This document shows positions 8,561-17,720 of a DNA stretch of 64,000 nucleotides, piece after piece; within the stretch, counting starts at the first letter, position 1; every line of letters starts with the position of its first letter. The stretch spans positions 20,843-84,842 of the forward strand of contig NZ_NNBP01000039.1 in NCBI RefSeq assembly GCF_002803155.1. The letters are read 5' to 3'. Origin of the DNA: Streptomyces sp. CB02959 (lineage in GTDB: Bacteria; Actinomycetota; Actinomycetes; Streptomycetales; Streptomycetaceae). A program made the translations under genes and the position numbers. The notes under the pieces were generated by a model. It was given only the letters and a program-made list of their open reading frames with translations. It did not search any database and was not told where the DNA came from.

Positions 8561-9370
8561 ATGGCAGACAAGGGCGGACCGGGACTCTTCGTGAACCGGT
8601 GGGGCGGCAGATTCGGTGCGGCTCAAGGGGGGCGCGGTTCCTCGCGGGACGGGTGCGCGTGCATCGACCAGGCCAAGCCACGCCCGCGCGCCCGTGTCGG
8701 CTTCCACGCCGAGCGCCAGGACACCTCGGCCGCCGGGTGGCGACGTCTCCTGGAGCTGATCGACGAGGCCGCGGACGACGGGCGGGAGGAGTTCAGTCCC
8801 CTCGCCGGACTCAGCGCCGAGGAACGGCGGCAGATCGTCACCCTGCCGCCGAGCATCGCCCAACTGACGGCGGTCAGGCACTTCGTGCTCTACGGCAGCA
8901 ACCTGGTCCGCGTACCGCCCGAGATCGGCGCGATGAGCAGTCTGGAGGAGTTCACTCCGTACACGTCATACCGGCTGCACTGGTTCCCCTACGAGATCAC
9001 CCGATGCCCGAAACTGGTCCGGAGCACGGTGAGCACCCGCGCGCTGTTCGGCAACTACAAGCTCCGTCCCCCCTTCCCGCGACTCCGGCCGGCGCGGGAG
9101 TCCGCTGCCGATCCCGGCCTGGCGGAGCTGGATGCCCGGCGCTGGGGAACCACGGCCGTCCGCGGATGCAGCGTCTGCGACCGGCAGATCCGGCCGGGCC
9201 GGGTCCACCAGGTGTGGCTCTCCCTGCGGGTGGCCACCGACGTGCTGCCTCTCCTGGTCAACGCCTGCTCGGCGGCGTGCGTCGCCGCACTGCCCTCCGG
9301 TGCCGAGGACCACGTGACCCTGCCGCACACGGGCGGCAGGGTCACGCAGCCGCCGTCCGACTGGGACTGA
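8561..9370 (+). CDS. Leucine-rich-repeat protein with C-terminal Cys motif, function unknown
   Basis: The 269-residue cytosolic product contains at least two short LRR-like units at about residues 97-140 (LPPSIAQLTAVRHFVLYGSNL, here split as LPPSIAQLTAV and RVPPEIGAMSSLEEF). After a basic linker comes a possible zinc site made of CSVCDRQIRPG near residue 205 and a CSAAC segment near residue 243. Such LRR plus Cys-pair proteins are common in Streptomyces, but I know of no assigned role. The first ~45 residues are low-complexity, so an internal start is possible. Confidence 0.7.
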   Translation: MADKGGPGLFVNRWGGRFGAAQGGRGSSRDGCACIDQAKPRPRARVGFHAERQDTSAAGWRRLLELIDEAADDGREEFSPLAGLSAEERRQIVTLPPSIAQLTAVRHFVLYGSNLVRVPPEIGAMSSLEEFTPYTSYRLHWFPYEITRCPKLVRSTVSTRALFGNYKLRPPFPRLRPARESAADPGLAELDARRWGTTAVRGCSVCDRQIRPGRVHQVWLSLRVATDVLPLLVNACSAACVAALPSGAEDHVTLPHTGGRVTQPPSDWD

Positions 9371-9641
9371 TCTGCGTGCGCGGCGAAGCCGGTGCGAGGA
9401 CGGCCGGCACCTCGCCGACGAGCCCGGCCGCGCTCTCCGACGGTCAGGATCGTGCCGTCTCGGGGGAGGCGGTGTGACCGGCTGAGGGCACGCGCCGGCA
9501 GCGGACGTGCCGACGGGCGGTGGCGCGGCGACGCGCTCACGCCCCGGGCAGGGTCCGCTGGGCGTCGGCCACCGGCAACGGCGGAGTCTTCGGTCCGGGA
9601 CGGCTCACGGCCGACCGGCGACGAAGCTCCGGTTCGGGACG

Positions 9642-10937
9642 CTACCGGGTGTCGCCCATCAGCCGCGCGCCGAACCAGTCGTCGTTGTCGCGTACGCCGG
9701 GCAGGATGAAGAAGTAGCCGCCGCCCTCGGGGGTGATGAAGCGGGCGAGGGGCTCGTGCCGCAGTCGGCGCTGCACGGTGGCGAACTGGCGCTGCACGTT
9801 CTGCTGGTAGCCGCAGAAGACCAGCCCGAGGTTCATCCGGCCGTGCTGGTCGTAGCCCTGGTCGTAGTTGTAACTCCGGCGCAGGAAACGGGACGTGTCG
9901 GAGTGCGGGGTGCGGGGGTTGGCGAGCCGCATGTGCGCGTCGAGCGGGATGGTCCGGCCGTCGGGGTCGTCGCGGTAGTCCGGCGCGGCGTCCTCCCTGG
10001 TGCCTCCCAGGGGCGCGCCGCTCGCCTTGTGCCGCCCGAAGATCTTCTCCTGGTGGCCCACCGCCAGGTGGTCCCAGGACTCGGAGTGGAAGCGGATCAG
10101 CCGCACCACCTGGTAGCTGCCGCCCTCGGCCCAGTCCGGCTCCCCGCACCGCGGCGTCACCCAGATCAGCCGGTCCATCTCCGACGACGACTCGGTGTCG
10201 GGGTTGACGATCCCGTCCTTGAATCCGAGGAAGTTCCGCGGCGACCCCGAGGGCCGGGACGGGTTCATGAACGCGTCCATCCGCCACCGCGGTCGCATCA
10301 TCCCGTGGGTCGCCCGGCCCAGGTCGCGCAGGACGTGCACGATCGCGTCCGGGTGCTCGGCGCAGACCTGGAGCGACAGATCGCCGTGGCAGCGCGCCGG
10401 TTCCAGCCGGTCGTCGGGGAACGCCGGCATCGCCTTCAGGTGCCGCGGTTTGTGCCCGGCGAGCCCGAACCGGTCGTCGAAGAGGGACGCCCCGAGGCCG
10501 ACCGTGACGGTCAGCGAGTCCGGGGTCTGCGGCTCCGCCGCCGTCCTCTCGTCCTTCGGCTTCACGCCGGCCGTCAGCACCCGGGCCCGCTCGGTGAGCT
10601 TCCTCAGCAGCCGGGTCAGGTCGGCCCGGTTCTGCACCAGCACGTCGAACGCCGCGAAGCCGGAGAACAGCTGCTGCGGGGTGAGGATGCCGGCCTGGTG
10701 GTTCCCGTGGAACGGCACCCGGTCCGGTGGCAGCAGCCGGCCGTCCGAGGCCCGCTCCGGCGTGGGGCCGGTCGCCGGTCCACCGGTCGCCGAACGGCCC
10801 GCCGGCACGGCGACCGCCGGGCCGCCGCCCAGCCCGGCGCCGGCCGCCACTCCCGCGATCCCCGCCGCGTACTTGAGGAAGCCCCGGCGCCCGTCGTGCT
10901 GCGCCACGCCCTCGTCGCTGCTCCGCTCACGTCTCAT
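9642..10937 (-). CDS. Tat-exported DyP-type haem peroxidase (EfeB/DyP family)
   Basis: The 431-residue product is a dye-decolourising peroxidase, a haem enzyme of the dimeric alpha/beta barrel fold. The twin-arginine signal GRRGFLKYAAG near residue 20 is followed by a hydrophobic region, so it is exported folded with haem. The family signature GFKDG (GxxDG) is present, with the proximal haem histidine in the PLDAHMRLANPR segment and a conserved SYNYDQG motif. I took the ATG at 10937 rather than 10985 because the Tat signal then sits at the usual distance from the N terminus. No EfeU/EfeO partners are adjacent, so a stand-alone DyP of the EfeB branch fits best. The 271 bp between its end and the convergent LRR gene appear empty. 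Confidence 0.93.
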   Translation of the reverse strand: MRRERSSDEGVAQHDGRRGFLKYAAGIAGVAAGAGLGGGPAVAVPAGRSATGGPATGPTPERASDGRLLPPDRVPFHGNHQAGILTPQQLFSGFAAFDVLVQNRADLTRLLRKLTERARVLTAGVKPKDERTAAEPQTPDSLTVTVGLGASLFDDRFGLAGHKPRHLKAMPAFPDDRLEPARCHGDLSLQVCAEHPDAIVHVLRDLGRATHGMMRPRWRMDAFMNPSRPSGSPRNFLGFKDGIVNPDTESSSEMDRLIWVTPRCGEPDWAEGGSYQVVRLIRFHSESWDHLAVGHQEKIFGRHKASGAPLGGTREDAAPDYRDDPDGRTIPLDAHMRLANPRTPHSDTSRFLRRSYNYDQGYDQHGRMNLGLVFCGYQQNVQRQFATVQRRLRHEPLARFITPEGGGYFFILPGVRDNDDWFGARLMGDTR

Positions 10938-11132
10938 CGCCCAACCATCCCCACTGCGGTATCCGCCGCCGGTGTGCGTGCCCATATGTCCGCGTGATCC
11001 TCGCCGCCGGTCCGGCGCCGCCCGGGAACAACACGGTCGGGCCCGCCGAAATCACGCTTGGGGAGGCCGCCCGGCCGCCGAACGGCGCAGGCCGCCGCGC
11101 CGCCCCCGGCGCCCGCTCCTAGCGTCGGCCGT

Positions 11133-11366
11133 GTGACCAGCCCGACCGAAGACCCCGCCGAGGTGCCGCTGCGCATCGTCCGGGGCCGTGCCGAGCCCGA
11201 GGAGCTGGCGGCGCTCACCGTCATCGTGTACGGCCGGCTCGCCCAGGCCCGTGCGCTCGCCGACGGCCACCACGAGGAGGCCCGCGACGACGGCCTCACC
11301 GAGCTCCAGCTGCGCCACCACCAGGTCCGTACCGCATGCTGGGCGGGTTGCTGGACCTGCGGGTGA
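11133..11366 (+). CDS. Acyl-CoA carboxylase epsilon-subunit-like small protein
   Basis: From the GTG at 11133 the product is 77 residues. Its N-terminal half (PLRIVRGRAEPEELAALTVIVYGRL) matches the conserved core of AccE/PccE, the small actinobacterial subunit that stabilises the biotin carboxylase-carboxyltransferase complex. No carboxyltransferase gene is adjacent, which is unusual because accE normally follows accB/pccB. The C terminus (VRTACWAGCWTCG) does not resemble the usual Trp/Arg/Pro-rich end and may reflect a frameshift, so the protein could be a degenerate orphan. Confidence 0.55.
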   Translation: MTSPTEDPAEVPLRIVRGRAEPEELAALTVIVYGRLAQARALADGHHEEARDDGLTELQLRHHQVRTACWAGCWTCG

Positions 11367-11792
11367 CCGCCGGCCCCCGGACGCCGGTGTTACGGCACGG
11401 CTGACGGGCATGCGGCAGGGGCAAGGACCGTGGGGCGCGGGCGGCCCGTCCCGCCGGTCGCCCTCGGCGTGGACCGGGCACGGCTGCCGCGCCGCCGCTC
11501 CGCATCGCGCTGCCACATCGACCGGGCCTAGTGCCGCCACCACCTCGGCGGCGCGGTCGACGCCTGGCCGTTCGCCCGGGACTGGTTGCGCGGCGGCCGG
11601 TACCAGCGGGTCGGCCGACGCACCGACGCCGGGCAGCAGGGGCCCGGTGCGCTCTTCGGCCCCACCCCCGGGCAACTCGTCCGACCCCGCCGCCACACGC
11701 TTCACATTGCCGCAACAAAAGGCCGCCCGCTGGCGCGAACATGTCGAGTAGGGTCCTGACCAGCGCAGACAGCGAGTCGAGGAGGCCGTTCC
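11367..11792. other. Intergenic region without a supported gene
   Basis: Several frames are open here but none shows coding-like codon use, a ribosome site or a recognisable product. The right end carries GAGGAGG about 10 bp before the GTG of the permease at 11793. Confidence 0.4.
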
Positions 11793-13424
11793 GTGGCGGA
11801 ACGTCAGGTATCGGGTGAACCGGCCGGGGGCGCCGCAACCGAAGTGCGGACGCAGGAGCGCCGGTTGCGGCGGGACCTGGGGTTCTGGGGACTGACCGGG
11901 ATCGGCTTCTCCAACATCGTCGGCTCCGGCTGGCTGTTCGCCGCCATGTACGCCGCACAGGTCGCCGGCCCGGCCGCGCTGTTGTCCTGGGTGGGCGCGG
12001 GCGTGCTGTGCGGGCTGGTCGCGCTGGTCATGATCGAGTTGGGCGCGTCCCGGCCGGAGGGCGGCGGCACCGTCCGCTGGCCGCTGTTCGCCAACGGCCG
12101 GCTGGTCGGCACGCTCGTCGGCTGGTCGGTGTTGCTGTCGGTCGGCGGCACCGCCGCCGAGATCAGCGCCATCATGCAGTACACCGCGCACTACCTCCCC
12201 GGCCTCTACAACGGCCACACCCTCACCCTCGCCGGGCTGGGCCTGGCCTGCGGCCTGAGCGTGCTGCTGACCGCGCTGAACTGGTTCGCGGTCCGGCTGT
12301 TCGCCCGGCTCAACACCCTGGTCTCGATCTTCAAGATCGCGGTACCGATCGCCACCGTGCTCGCCCTGATCGCCTCCGGCTGGCACTCCGGACGCCTCAC
12401 CGACCATGGCGGGTTCGCCCCGTACGGCTATGTCGCCTGCCTGACAGCGCTGGCTGGTGGCGGCATCGTCTACTCCGTCAACGGCTTCCAGGCCCCGCTG
12501 GACTTCTCCGGCGAGACCCGCACCCCCCGACGCACCCTCCCGTGGGCCGTCCTGGCCGGTATCGGCCTGGCCCTCCTGATGTACCTGGCACTCCAGGTGG
12601 CCTACCTGTTCACCGTCCCCGAGAACCTGCTCGGCGGCGGCTGGAAGGGCGTCTCCTTCGACTCCCCCTTCGGACAACTGGCCCTGATCCTCAACCTCCA
12701 CTGGCTCTCCAGCCTGCTCTACGCCGACGCGGTGCTCTCGCCCGGCGGCTCGGCCTACGTAGGGGTGGCGATCGACGCCCGGCACACCTACGCGCTGGCC
12801 AAGAACGGCACCATCCCCCGGTACTTCATGAAGGTCGACGAGGGCTCCGGCATGCCGCGCCGGGCGCTGGTGATCAACCTCGTCGTGATCGTGCTGTTCC
12901 TGCTGCCGTTCGGCGGCTGGCAGGACATCGTCAGCGTGATGGGCGACATGTACCTGCTGATCTACGCCGCCTCCGCGGTCGCCGTGGCGGTCTTCCGCAC
13001 CGAGGCCGGCGGCGGCACCGCCGGCTGGGTGCCCGGACTGCGCTGGATCGCCCCGCTGAGCTTCGTGGTGGCCAGCGAGTTCGTCTACTGGTCGGGCTGG
13101 CAGCACCTGCGGCTGGCGCTGCCGCTGGTCCTGGCCGGACTGCTGCTCTTCCTGGGGATGCGGCGGCCCGGCGCCCGGGCCGCGGTGGACGACGGCGCCG
13201 GACCGCGCCGCCCGCTGGCGGCCGAACTCCGCACCGGCGCCTGGCTGGTGGTCTACCTCCTCGCGCTCACCGCGCTCTCCTGGCTGGGCACCTTCAAGGG
13301 CTCCGGCCACCTGCCCGCCCCGTACGACTCGGTCACCGTCGCCGCCGTTGCGTTGGCGGTGTTCTTCTGGGCGGTGCGGTCCGGCGTCGGCCAGCTGATC
13401 GCGGCCCGGCAGCCCGCCGCCTGA
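11793..13424 (+). CDS. APC-superfamily amino acid permease
   Basis: This 543-residue integral membrane protein is a proton-coupled amino acid or polyamine type transporter. After a charged cytoplasmic N terminus the first helix carries GLTGIGFSNIVGSGWLF, the unwound substrate-binding motif of APC carriers, followed by about 12 hydrophobic segments. The loop DFSGETRTPRRTLPWAV is the conserved E-x-x-x-P-x-R motif between helices 6 and 7. The GTG start is supported by GAGGAGG. The substrate cannot be told from sequence alone, and no catabolic gene is adjacent. Confidence 0.9.
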   Translation: MAERQVSGEPAGGAATEVRTQERRLRRDLGFWGLTGIGFSNIVGSGWLFAAMYAAQVAGPAALLSWVGAGVLCGLVALVMIELGASRPEGGGTVRWPLFANGRLVGTLVGWSVLLSVGGTAAEISAIMQYTAHYLPGLYNGHTLTLAGLGLACGLSVLLTALNWFAVRLFARLNTLVSIFKIAVPIATVLALIASGWHSGRLTDHGGFAPYGYVACLTALAGGGIVYSVNGFQAPLDFSGETRTPRRTLPWAVLAGIGLALLMYLALQVAYLFTVPENLLGGGWKGVSFDSPFGQLALILNLHWLSSLLYADAVLSPGGSAYVGVAIDARHTYALAKNGTIPRYFMKVDEGSGMPRRALVINLVVIVLFLLPFGGWQDIVSVMGDMYLLIYAASAVAVAVFRTEAGGGTAGWVPGLRWIAPLSFVVASEFVYWSGWQHLRLALPLVLAGLLLFLGMRRPGARAAVDDGAGPRRPLAAELRTGAWLVVYLLALTALSWLGTFKGSGHLPAPYDSVTVAAVALAVFFWAVRSGVGQLIAARQPAA

Positions 13425-13490
13425 GCCCGCGGCCCGGACCGGCCCCGAGGCCGTCAAGCGGATGCCGGACCCCCGAAATATGATGGGGCC

Positions 13491-14324
13491 ATGCTTCGGC
13501 GTCGTCCCCCGCGGTCGGCGAGCGCCGACGATCTGCTCACCACGCTCGGGCGGCTGACCGCCCAGGCGCGGGAAGGCGCGGAGTTCCAGCGGGCCAGAGT
13601 GGAACTGGCCGAGGTCCTGCAGCGCGAGATGCTGCCGGGCGCCCTCCCGGAGCTCCCCGGTCTGCGCACCGCCGCCACCTACGCCCCCGCCCGGCACGGC
13701 CTAGCCATCGGGGGCGACTGGTACGACGGGTTCCCGCTACCGGACGGGTCGCTGGCCTTCTCGGTCGGTGACGTGCAGGGCCATGACGTCGAGGCCGCCG
13801 CGTTCATGGGGCAGATCCGGATCGGGCTGCGGGCCGTCGCCGCGCACGCCGCCGACCCCGGCGAGGTGCTCAGCCGCGCCAACGACCTGCTCCTCTCCAT
13901 CGACTGCGAACTCTTCGCGACCTGCACCTTCGTCCGCTTCGACCCGACGACCTGGGAGCTGACCAGTGCCCGCGCCGGGCACGTCCCCGGCATCTGGGCC
14001 ACCACCGACCGGCGCTGGGGCCTGGTCGAGGACCCCGGGGGCATCCCGCTCGGCGTGCTGTCCGGACAGCGGTACCCGGTCACCCGCCGGCGGCTCACCG
14101 CGGCGGGTGCGTTCGTACTGTTCACCGACGGGGTGATCGAGGGGCCGTCGTTCCCCATCGAGGCCGGACTGGCGCAGGTGGCCCGGCTGGTCCGGGCGAA
14201 GGCCGGGGACGATCCGGCCGAGGTCGCCGACGCGGTGATGTGCGTCGCCGAACTGACCGGCCACACCGACGACGCCGCGGTGATCGTGCTGCGCCACGAC
14301 GCGGCGCGGCGCGGGGCCGGGTGA
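13491..14324 (+). CDS. PP2C/SpoIIE-family serine phosphatase (RsbU-like)
   Basis: The 277-residue product has a short helical N terminus followed by the SpoIIE/RsbU phosphatase domain at about residues 45-270. The metal-binding acidic residues are visible in GGDWYDGF, VGDVQGHDVEAA and the C-terminal HTDDAAVIVLR. Proteins of this family dephosphorylate anti-anti-sigma factors (STAS proteins) and so free alternative sigma factors. There is no fused sensor, in contrast to the two larger paralogues at 20.1 and 24.6 kb. A coding gap of only ~54 bp separates it from the MASE1 gene, which could supply sensory input. Confidence 0.9.
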   Translation: MLRRRPPRSASADDLLTTLGRLTAQAREGAEFQRARVELAEVLQREMLPGALPELPGLRTAATYAPARHGLAIGGDWYDGFPLPDGSLAFSVGDVQGHDVEAAAFMGQIRIGLRAVAAHAADPGEVLSRANDLLLSIDCELFATCTFVRFDPTTWELTSARAGHVPGIWATTDRRWGLVEDPGGIPLGVLSGQRYPVTRRRLTAAGAFVLFTDGVIEGPSFPIEAGLAQVARLVRAKAGDDPAEVADAVMCVAELTGHTDDAAVIVLRHDAARRGAG

Positions 14325-14378
14325 AGCGCGGACCGGCGGCGCGTGTCGCGTCCGGTGCCCGGCCACCGGCGTTGTCTG

Positions 14379-15365
14379 ATGACGGGTGTGGTGCGCACCG
14401 GGGAAATCCGTCGGCTGGCTCCGGCAGCCCTGGGGAACCTCGCGCTGGCCGCCGTCTACTACGGGGCCGCGAAGGTCGGTCTGCTGGAGCAGGTGGTGGT
14501 CGCGGGTGCCGTGGTCACCCCGCTGTGGCCGCCCACGGGCATCGCCCTGAGCTTCCTGCTCCTGCTGGGCCTGCGGATGTGGCCGGGCATCGCCGCCGGC
14601 ACCCTCCTGGTCATCTCCACCCTCACCAGCCTGGACCTCGCGGGCATCGGCGTCGTGGCGGGCAACACCGCCGCCCCGGTGTGCGCCTGTCTGATGCTGC
14701 GGCACGTCGGCTTCCGCACCGAACTCGACCGGCTGCGCGACGGGGTGGCGCTGGTCGCCCTCGGCGCCTTCGCCGCGATGCTGATCAGCGCGACGCTGGG
14801 CAGCGGCACCCAGGTGCTCACCGGGGCGCTGCCCGCCGGGGACTTCTGGCGCACCTGGGCCTCCTGGTGGGCCGGCGACGCGATGGGCGTCCTGGTGATC
14901 ACCCCGCTGGTGCTCGCCTGCCGGACGCTGCGGCCGCCCCGCGGCATCCCCCTCTACCGGTGGGTCGAGGCCGCCGGACTGCTGGCGTCCGCGGTGCTGG
15001 TCTCGCTGGTGATGACCCAGACCCGGCTGTCCCTGCTCTTCCTGGTCTTCCCGGTGATCGTGTGGGCGGCGCTGCGGTTCCAGCTGATCGGTGCGGCGCC
15101 CTGCGTCCTGGTCATCTCGGTCTTCGCGATCAGCGCGGCGAACGGCGGGCACGGCCCGTTCGCCGGGCTGAGCCTGCTGGAGACCATGGTCAACCTCCAG
15201 GCCCTCAACGCCTCCGCCGCGCTCACCGCGCTGCTGCTGTCGGCGATCGTCACCGAGCAGAACACCATCCGCCGCCGGATCGAGCAGGTGTGCCGGGAAC
15301 TCGCCGACGTGGTGGACCGGCTGGCACCGGGGGAGAGCCGGCGCCGCCTGCCGCCGGAGGGCTGA
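14379..15365 (+). CDS. MASE1-domain integral membrane sensor protein
   Basis: The 328-residue product (from the ATG at 14379; a GTG at 14343 in the same frame is possible) consists almost wholly of a MASE1 membrane sensory domain: eight or more hydrophobic segments with TPLWPPTGIALSFLL, the Trp/Pro motif typical of MASE1, and WWAGDAMGVLVITP. MASE1 is normally fused to histidine kinase, GGDEF or SpoIIE output domains, but here it stops after a short charged C-terminal helix (RRRIEQVCRELADVV). It lies just downstream of a free-standing SpoIIE phosphatase, so the pair may be a split version of a MASE1-SpoIIE receptor. It ends 14 bp from the convergent ligase gene. Confidence 0.82.
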   Translation: MTGVVRTGEIRRLAPAALGNLALAAVYYGAAKVGLLEQVVVAGAVVTPLWPPTGIALSFLLLLGLRMWPGIAAGTLLVISTLTSLDLAGIGVVAGNTAAPVCACLMLRHVGFRTELDRLRDGVALVALGAFAAMLISATLGSGTQVLTGALPAGDFWRTWASWWAGDAMGVLVITPLVLACRTLRPPRGIPLYRWVEAAGLLASAVLVSLVMTQTRLSLLFLVFPVIVWAALRFQLIGAAPCVLVISVFAISAANGGHGPFAGLSLLETMVNLQALNASAALTALLLSAIVTEQNTIRRRIEQVCRELADVVDRLAPGESRRRLPPEG

Positions 15366-15379
15366 CCGGCCGCCCCGCG

Positions 15380-16447
15380 TCAGTCGCCCAGCAGCTCGCC
15401 CAGGTCGTAGCCGACCGGTTCCTCCAACTGCGCGTAGGTGCAGCTCTCCGGTGTGCGGTCGGGCCGCCAGCGGCGGAACTGCGCGGTGTGCCGGAACCGG
15501 CTGCCCTCCATGTGGTCGTAGCCCACCTCGCACACCAGCTCCGGGCGCAGCGGCACCCATGACAGGTCCTTGCCGCCGCTCCAGCGGCTCGGTCCGCCCG
15601 GCATCCGGCGGGCAGCGTGCGCCGCCTCGTCGGCCCAGTCGCCCCAGGGGTGGCCGGCGGTCTCGTCGCCGGCCGTCCGCAGCGGCGCCAACTCCTCGAC
15701 CAGGGCGCGCCGCCGAGCCATCGGGAACGAGGCGCACACCCCGACGTGCTGGAGGTGCCCCGCGTCGTCGTGCAGCCCGAGCAGCAGCGAGCCGACCACC
15801 GGCCCGCTCTTGTGCAGCCGGTAGCCGGCGACCACGCAGTCCGCGGTCCGGGCGTGCTTGACCTTGTACATCGCGCGGTCGCCCGGCCGGTACGGCAGGT
15901 CCGGCGGCTTGGCGATCACACCGTCCAGCCCGGCCCCCTCGAACTGCGTGAACCACCGCTGCGCCAGCTCCCGGTCGGTGGTCGCGGGCGCCGTGTGCAC
16001 CGGTGCCCGGGCCGGCCGCAGCGCCTCGACCAGGGCTTCCCGGCGGGCCGCCTGCGGTTCGCCCAGCAGCGACGCGGAGTCCAGTGCCAGCAGGTCGAAG
16101 GCGATCAGCGAGGCGGGCGTGCGGGCGGCCAGCGTCCGTACCCGGGAGTCGGCCGGGTGGATGCGCTCCAGCAGTTCCTCGAAGTGCAGCCGGCCGTCGT
16201 GTGCGATCACGATCTCGCCGTCGAGCACACAGCGCGGCGGCAGTTCGGCCCGCGCCGCCGCGAGCACCTCGGGGAAGTAGCGGTTGAGCGACTTGGTGGT
16301 GCGGCTGGCGATCTCGACCTCGTCGCCGTCCCGGAAGACGATGACGCGGAAGCCGTCCCATTTGGCCTCGTACTGCATGCCGTCGGGGATCTTCGCCACC
16401 GGTTTGGCGAGCATGGGGGAGACCGGGGGCATCACGGGCAGGTCCAT
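15380..16447 (-). CDS. ligC: ATP-dependent DNA ligase, LigC type
   Basis: The 355-residue enzyme is a two-domain ATP-dependent ligase. The adenylation motif KWDGFR near residue 29 supplies the lysine that becomes adenylated. Further nucleotidyltransferase motifs are SRTTKS, LDGEIV (motif III region), FDLLAL, and DGVIAK with MYKVK (motifs IV and V). An OB-fold follows and the protein ends ELLGD. LigC ligases are accessory enzymes of non-homologous end joining or gap repair in actinomycetes. The divergent neighbour is a LigD-type polymerase domain, which supports this role; the 97 bp between them would hold both promoters. Confidence 0.93.
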   Translation of the reverse strand: MDLPVMPPVSPMLAKPVAKIPDGMQYEAKWDGFRVIVFRDGDEVEIASRTTKSLNRYFPEVLAAARAELPPRCVLDGEIVIAHDGRLHFEELLERIHPADSRVRTLAARTPASLIAFDLLALDSASLLGEPQAARREALVEALRPARAPVHTAPATTDRELAQRWFTQFEGAGLDGVIAKPPDLPYRPGDRAMYKVKHARTADCVVAGYRLHKSGPVVGSLLLGLHDDAGHLQHVGVCASFPMARRRALVEELAPLRTAGDETAGHPWGDWADEAAHAARRMPGGPSRWSGGKDLSWVPLRPELVCEVGYDHMEGSRFRHTAQFRRWRPDRTPESCTYAQLEEPVGYDLGELLGD

Positions 16448-16544
16448 GGTCCCGATCCTGCGGGCCGCCGCCCGTTCCTGCCCGCCGGGACGGGCCGGTC
16501 CGTCCCGGCGGGCGGCGGCTCCCGGCGGAACCTAGCGTGGAGGC

Positions 16545-17558
16545 ATGGCCGGATCCCGAGCGGTGGAGCTGGAAGTCGCGGGTCGCACGGTGCGCGTGTC
16601 GAACCCGGACAAGACGTACTACCCGGAGCGCGGGTTCACCAAGCTGGACGTCGCCCAGTACTACCTGGCCGTCGCGGACGGCGTACTGCGCGGCCTGCGG
16701 GACCGGCCGACCACCATGCAGCGGTTCCCGGACGGCGTAACGGGCGAGTTCTTCTACCAGAAGCGGGCCCCCAAGGGCCTGCCGGACTGGCTGCCCACCG
16801 CCCGGATCACCTTCCCGAGCGGACGGTTCGCGGACGAGATGTGTCCCAACGAACCCGCCGCCGTGGTCTGGGCGGCCAACCTGGGGTGTCTGACCTTCCA
16901 CCCCTGGCCGGTCCGGCGCACGGACACCGAGCACCCCGACGAACTGCGGATCGACCTCGACCCGCAGCCCGGCACCGGCTTCGCCGACGCGGTCACGGTC
17001 GCCCATGAGCTGCGCGCGCTGCTGGCCGAGCACGGGCTGCGCGGCTGGCCGAAGACCTCCGGCGGCCGCGGTGTGCACGTCTACGTGCCGATCTGCCCCA
17101 ACTGGACGTTCACCGAGGCCAGAAGGGCCGCCATCGCCGTGGCGCGGACCCTGGAGCGGCGGCTGCCGCGGCTGGTGACCGCCGCCTGGTGGAAAGAGGA
17201 ACGCGGCGCGAAGGTCTTCGTCGACTACAACCAGATGGCCCGGGACCGCACCATCGCCTCGCCCTACTCGCTGCGCGCCCGCCCCCGGGCGACGGTCTCC
17301 ACCCCGCTGCGCTGGGAGGAGCTGTCCGACGCCGCGCCCGAGGACTTCGACCTGCGGACCGTACCGCCCCGGTTCGCCGAACTCGGCGACGTCCACGCGG
17401 ACATGGCGGACCACGCCTTCGGCCTGGAGCCGCTGCTGGAACTGGCCGACCGGTACGCCGCCGACGAGGGCCTGGGGGACCTGCCGTACCCGCCGGACCA
17501 CCCGAAGATGCCCGGCGAACCGGCCCGGGTCCAGCCCAGCCGGGCCCGCAGGCACTGA
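16545..17558 (+). CDS. LigD-type primase/polymerase (AEP domain) protein
   Basis: The 337-residue product is a free-standing LigD polymerase domain of the archaeo-eukaryotic primase superfamily. The catalytic acidic pair is in RIDLDPQPG, the nucleotide-binding His and Ser are in SGGRGVHVYVP, and the third acidic residue is in KVFVDYNQ with ARDRTIASPYS. Other conserved words are NPDKTYYPERG and FFYQKRAPKG. Such Prim-PolC/PolD proteins fill gaps and add ribonucleotides at breaks, working with LigC or LigD and Ku. It is transcribed divergently from ligC; no Ku gene is in the window. GGAGG precedes the ATG. Confidence 0.93.
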   Translation: MAGSRAVELEVAGRTVRVSNPDKTYYPERGFTKLDVAQYYLAVADGVLRGLRDRPTTMQRFPDGVTGEFFYQKRAPKGLPDWLPTARITFPSGRFADEMCPNEPAAVVWAANLGCLTFHPWPVRRTDTEHPDELRIDLDPQPGTGFADAVTVAHELRALLAEHGLRGWPKTSGGRGVHVYVPICPNWTFTEARRAAIAVARTLERRLPRLVTAAWWKEERGAKVFVDYNQMARDRTIASPYSLRARPRATVSTPLRWEELSDAAPEDFDLRTVPPRFAELGDVHADMADHAFGLEPLLELADRYAADEGLGDLPYPPDHPKMPGEPARVQPSRARRH

Positions 17559-17720
17559 CCTGATCGGCCCCGCGAGCCTGCTCGGTCAGCGGTCCCGGTG
17601 GTGCCCCGATCGGCCCAATTGCGGCGGCCGTTGGAGTGGCCGTGCGCCGTGCCTGCGAGGAACGCGGCGACGCGAGGTACCCATCACGTGTCCGAGTTCC
17701 TGCCACCCAGGAGTAACGCA

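Noticed and set aside
13737..17555. 1272-codon minus-strand frame across the phosphatase, MASE1, ligase and polymerase genes
   Set aside because: It runs antisense to, or out of frame with, four recognised proteins and has low-complexity composition; it is a typical shadow of high-GC coding DNA.
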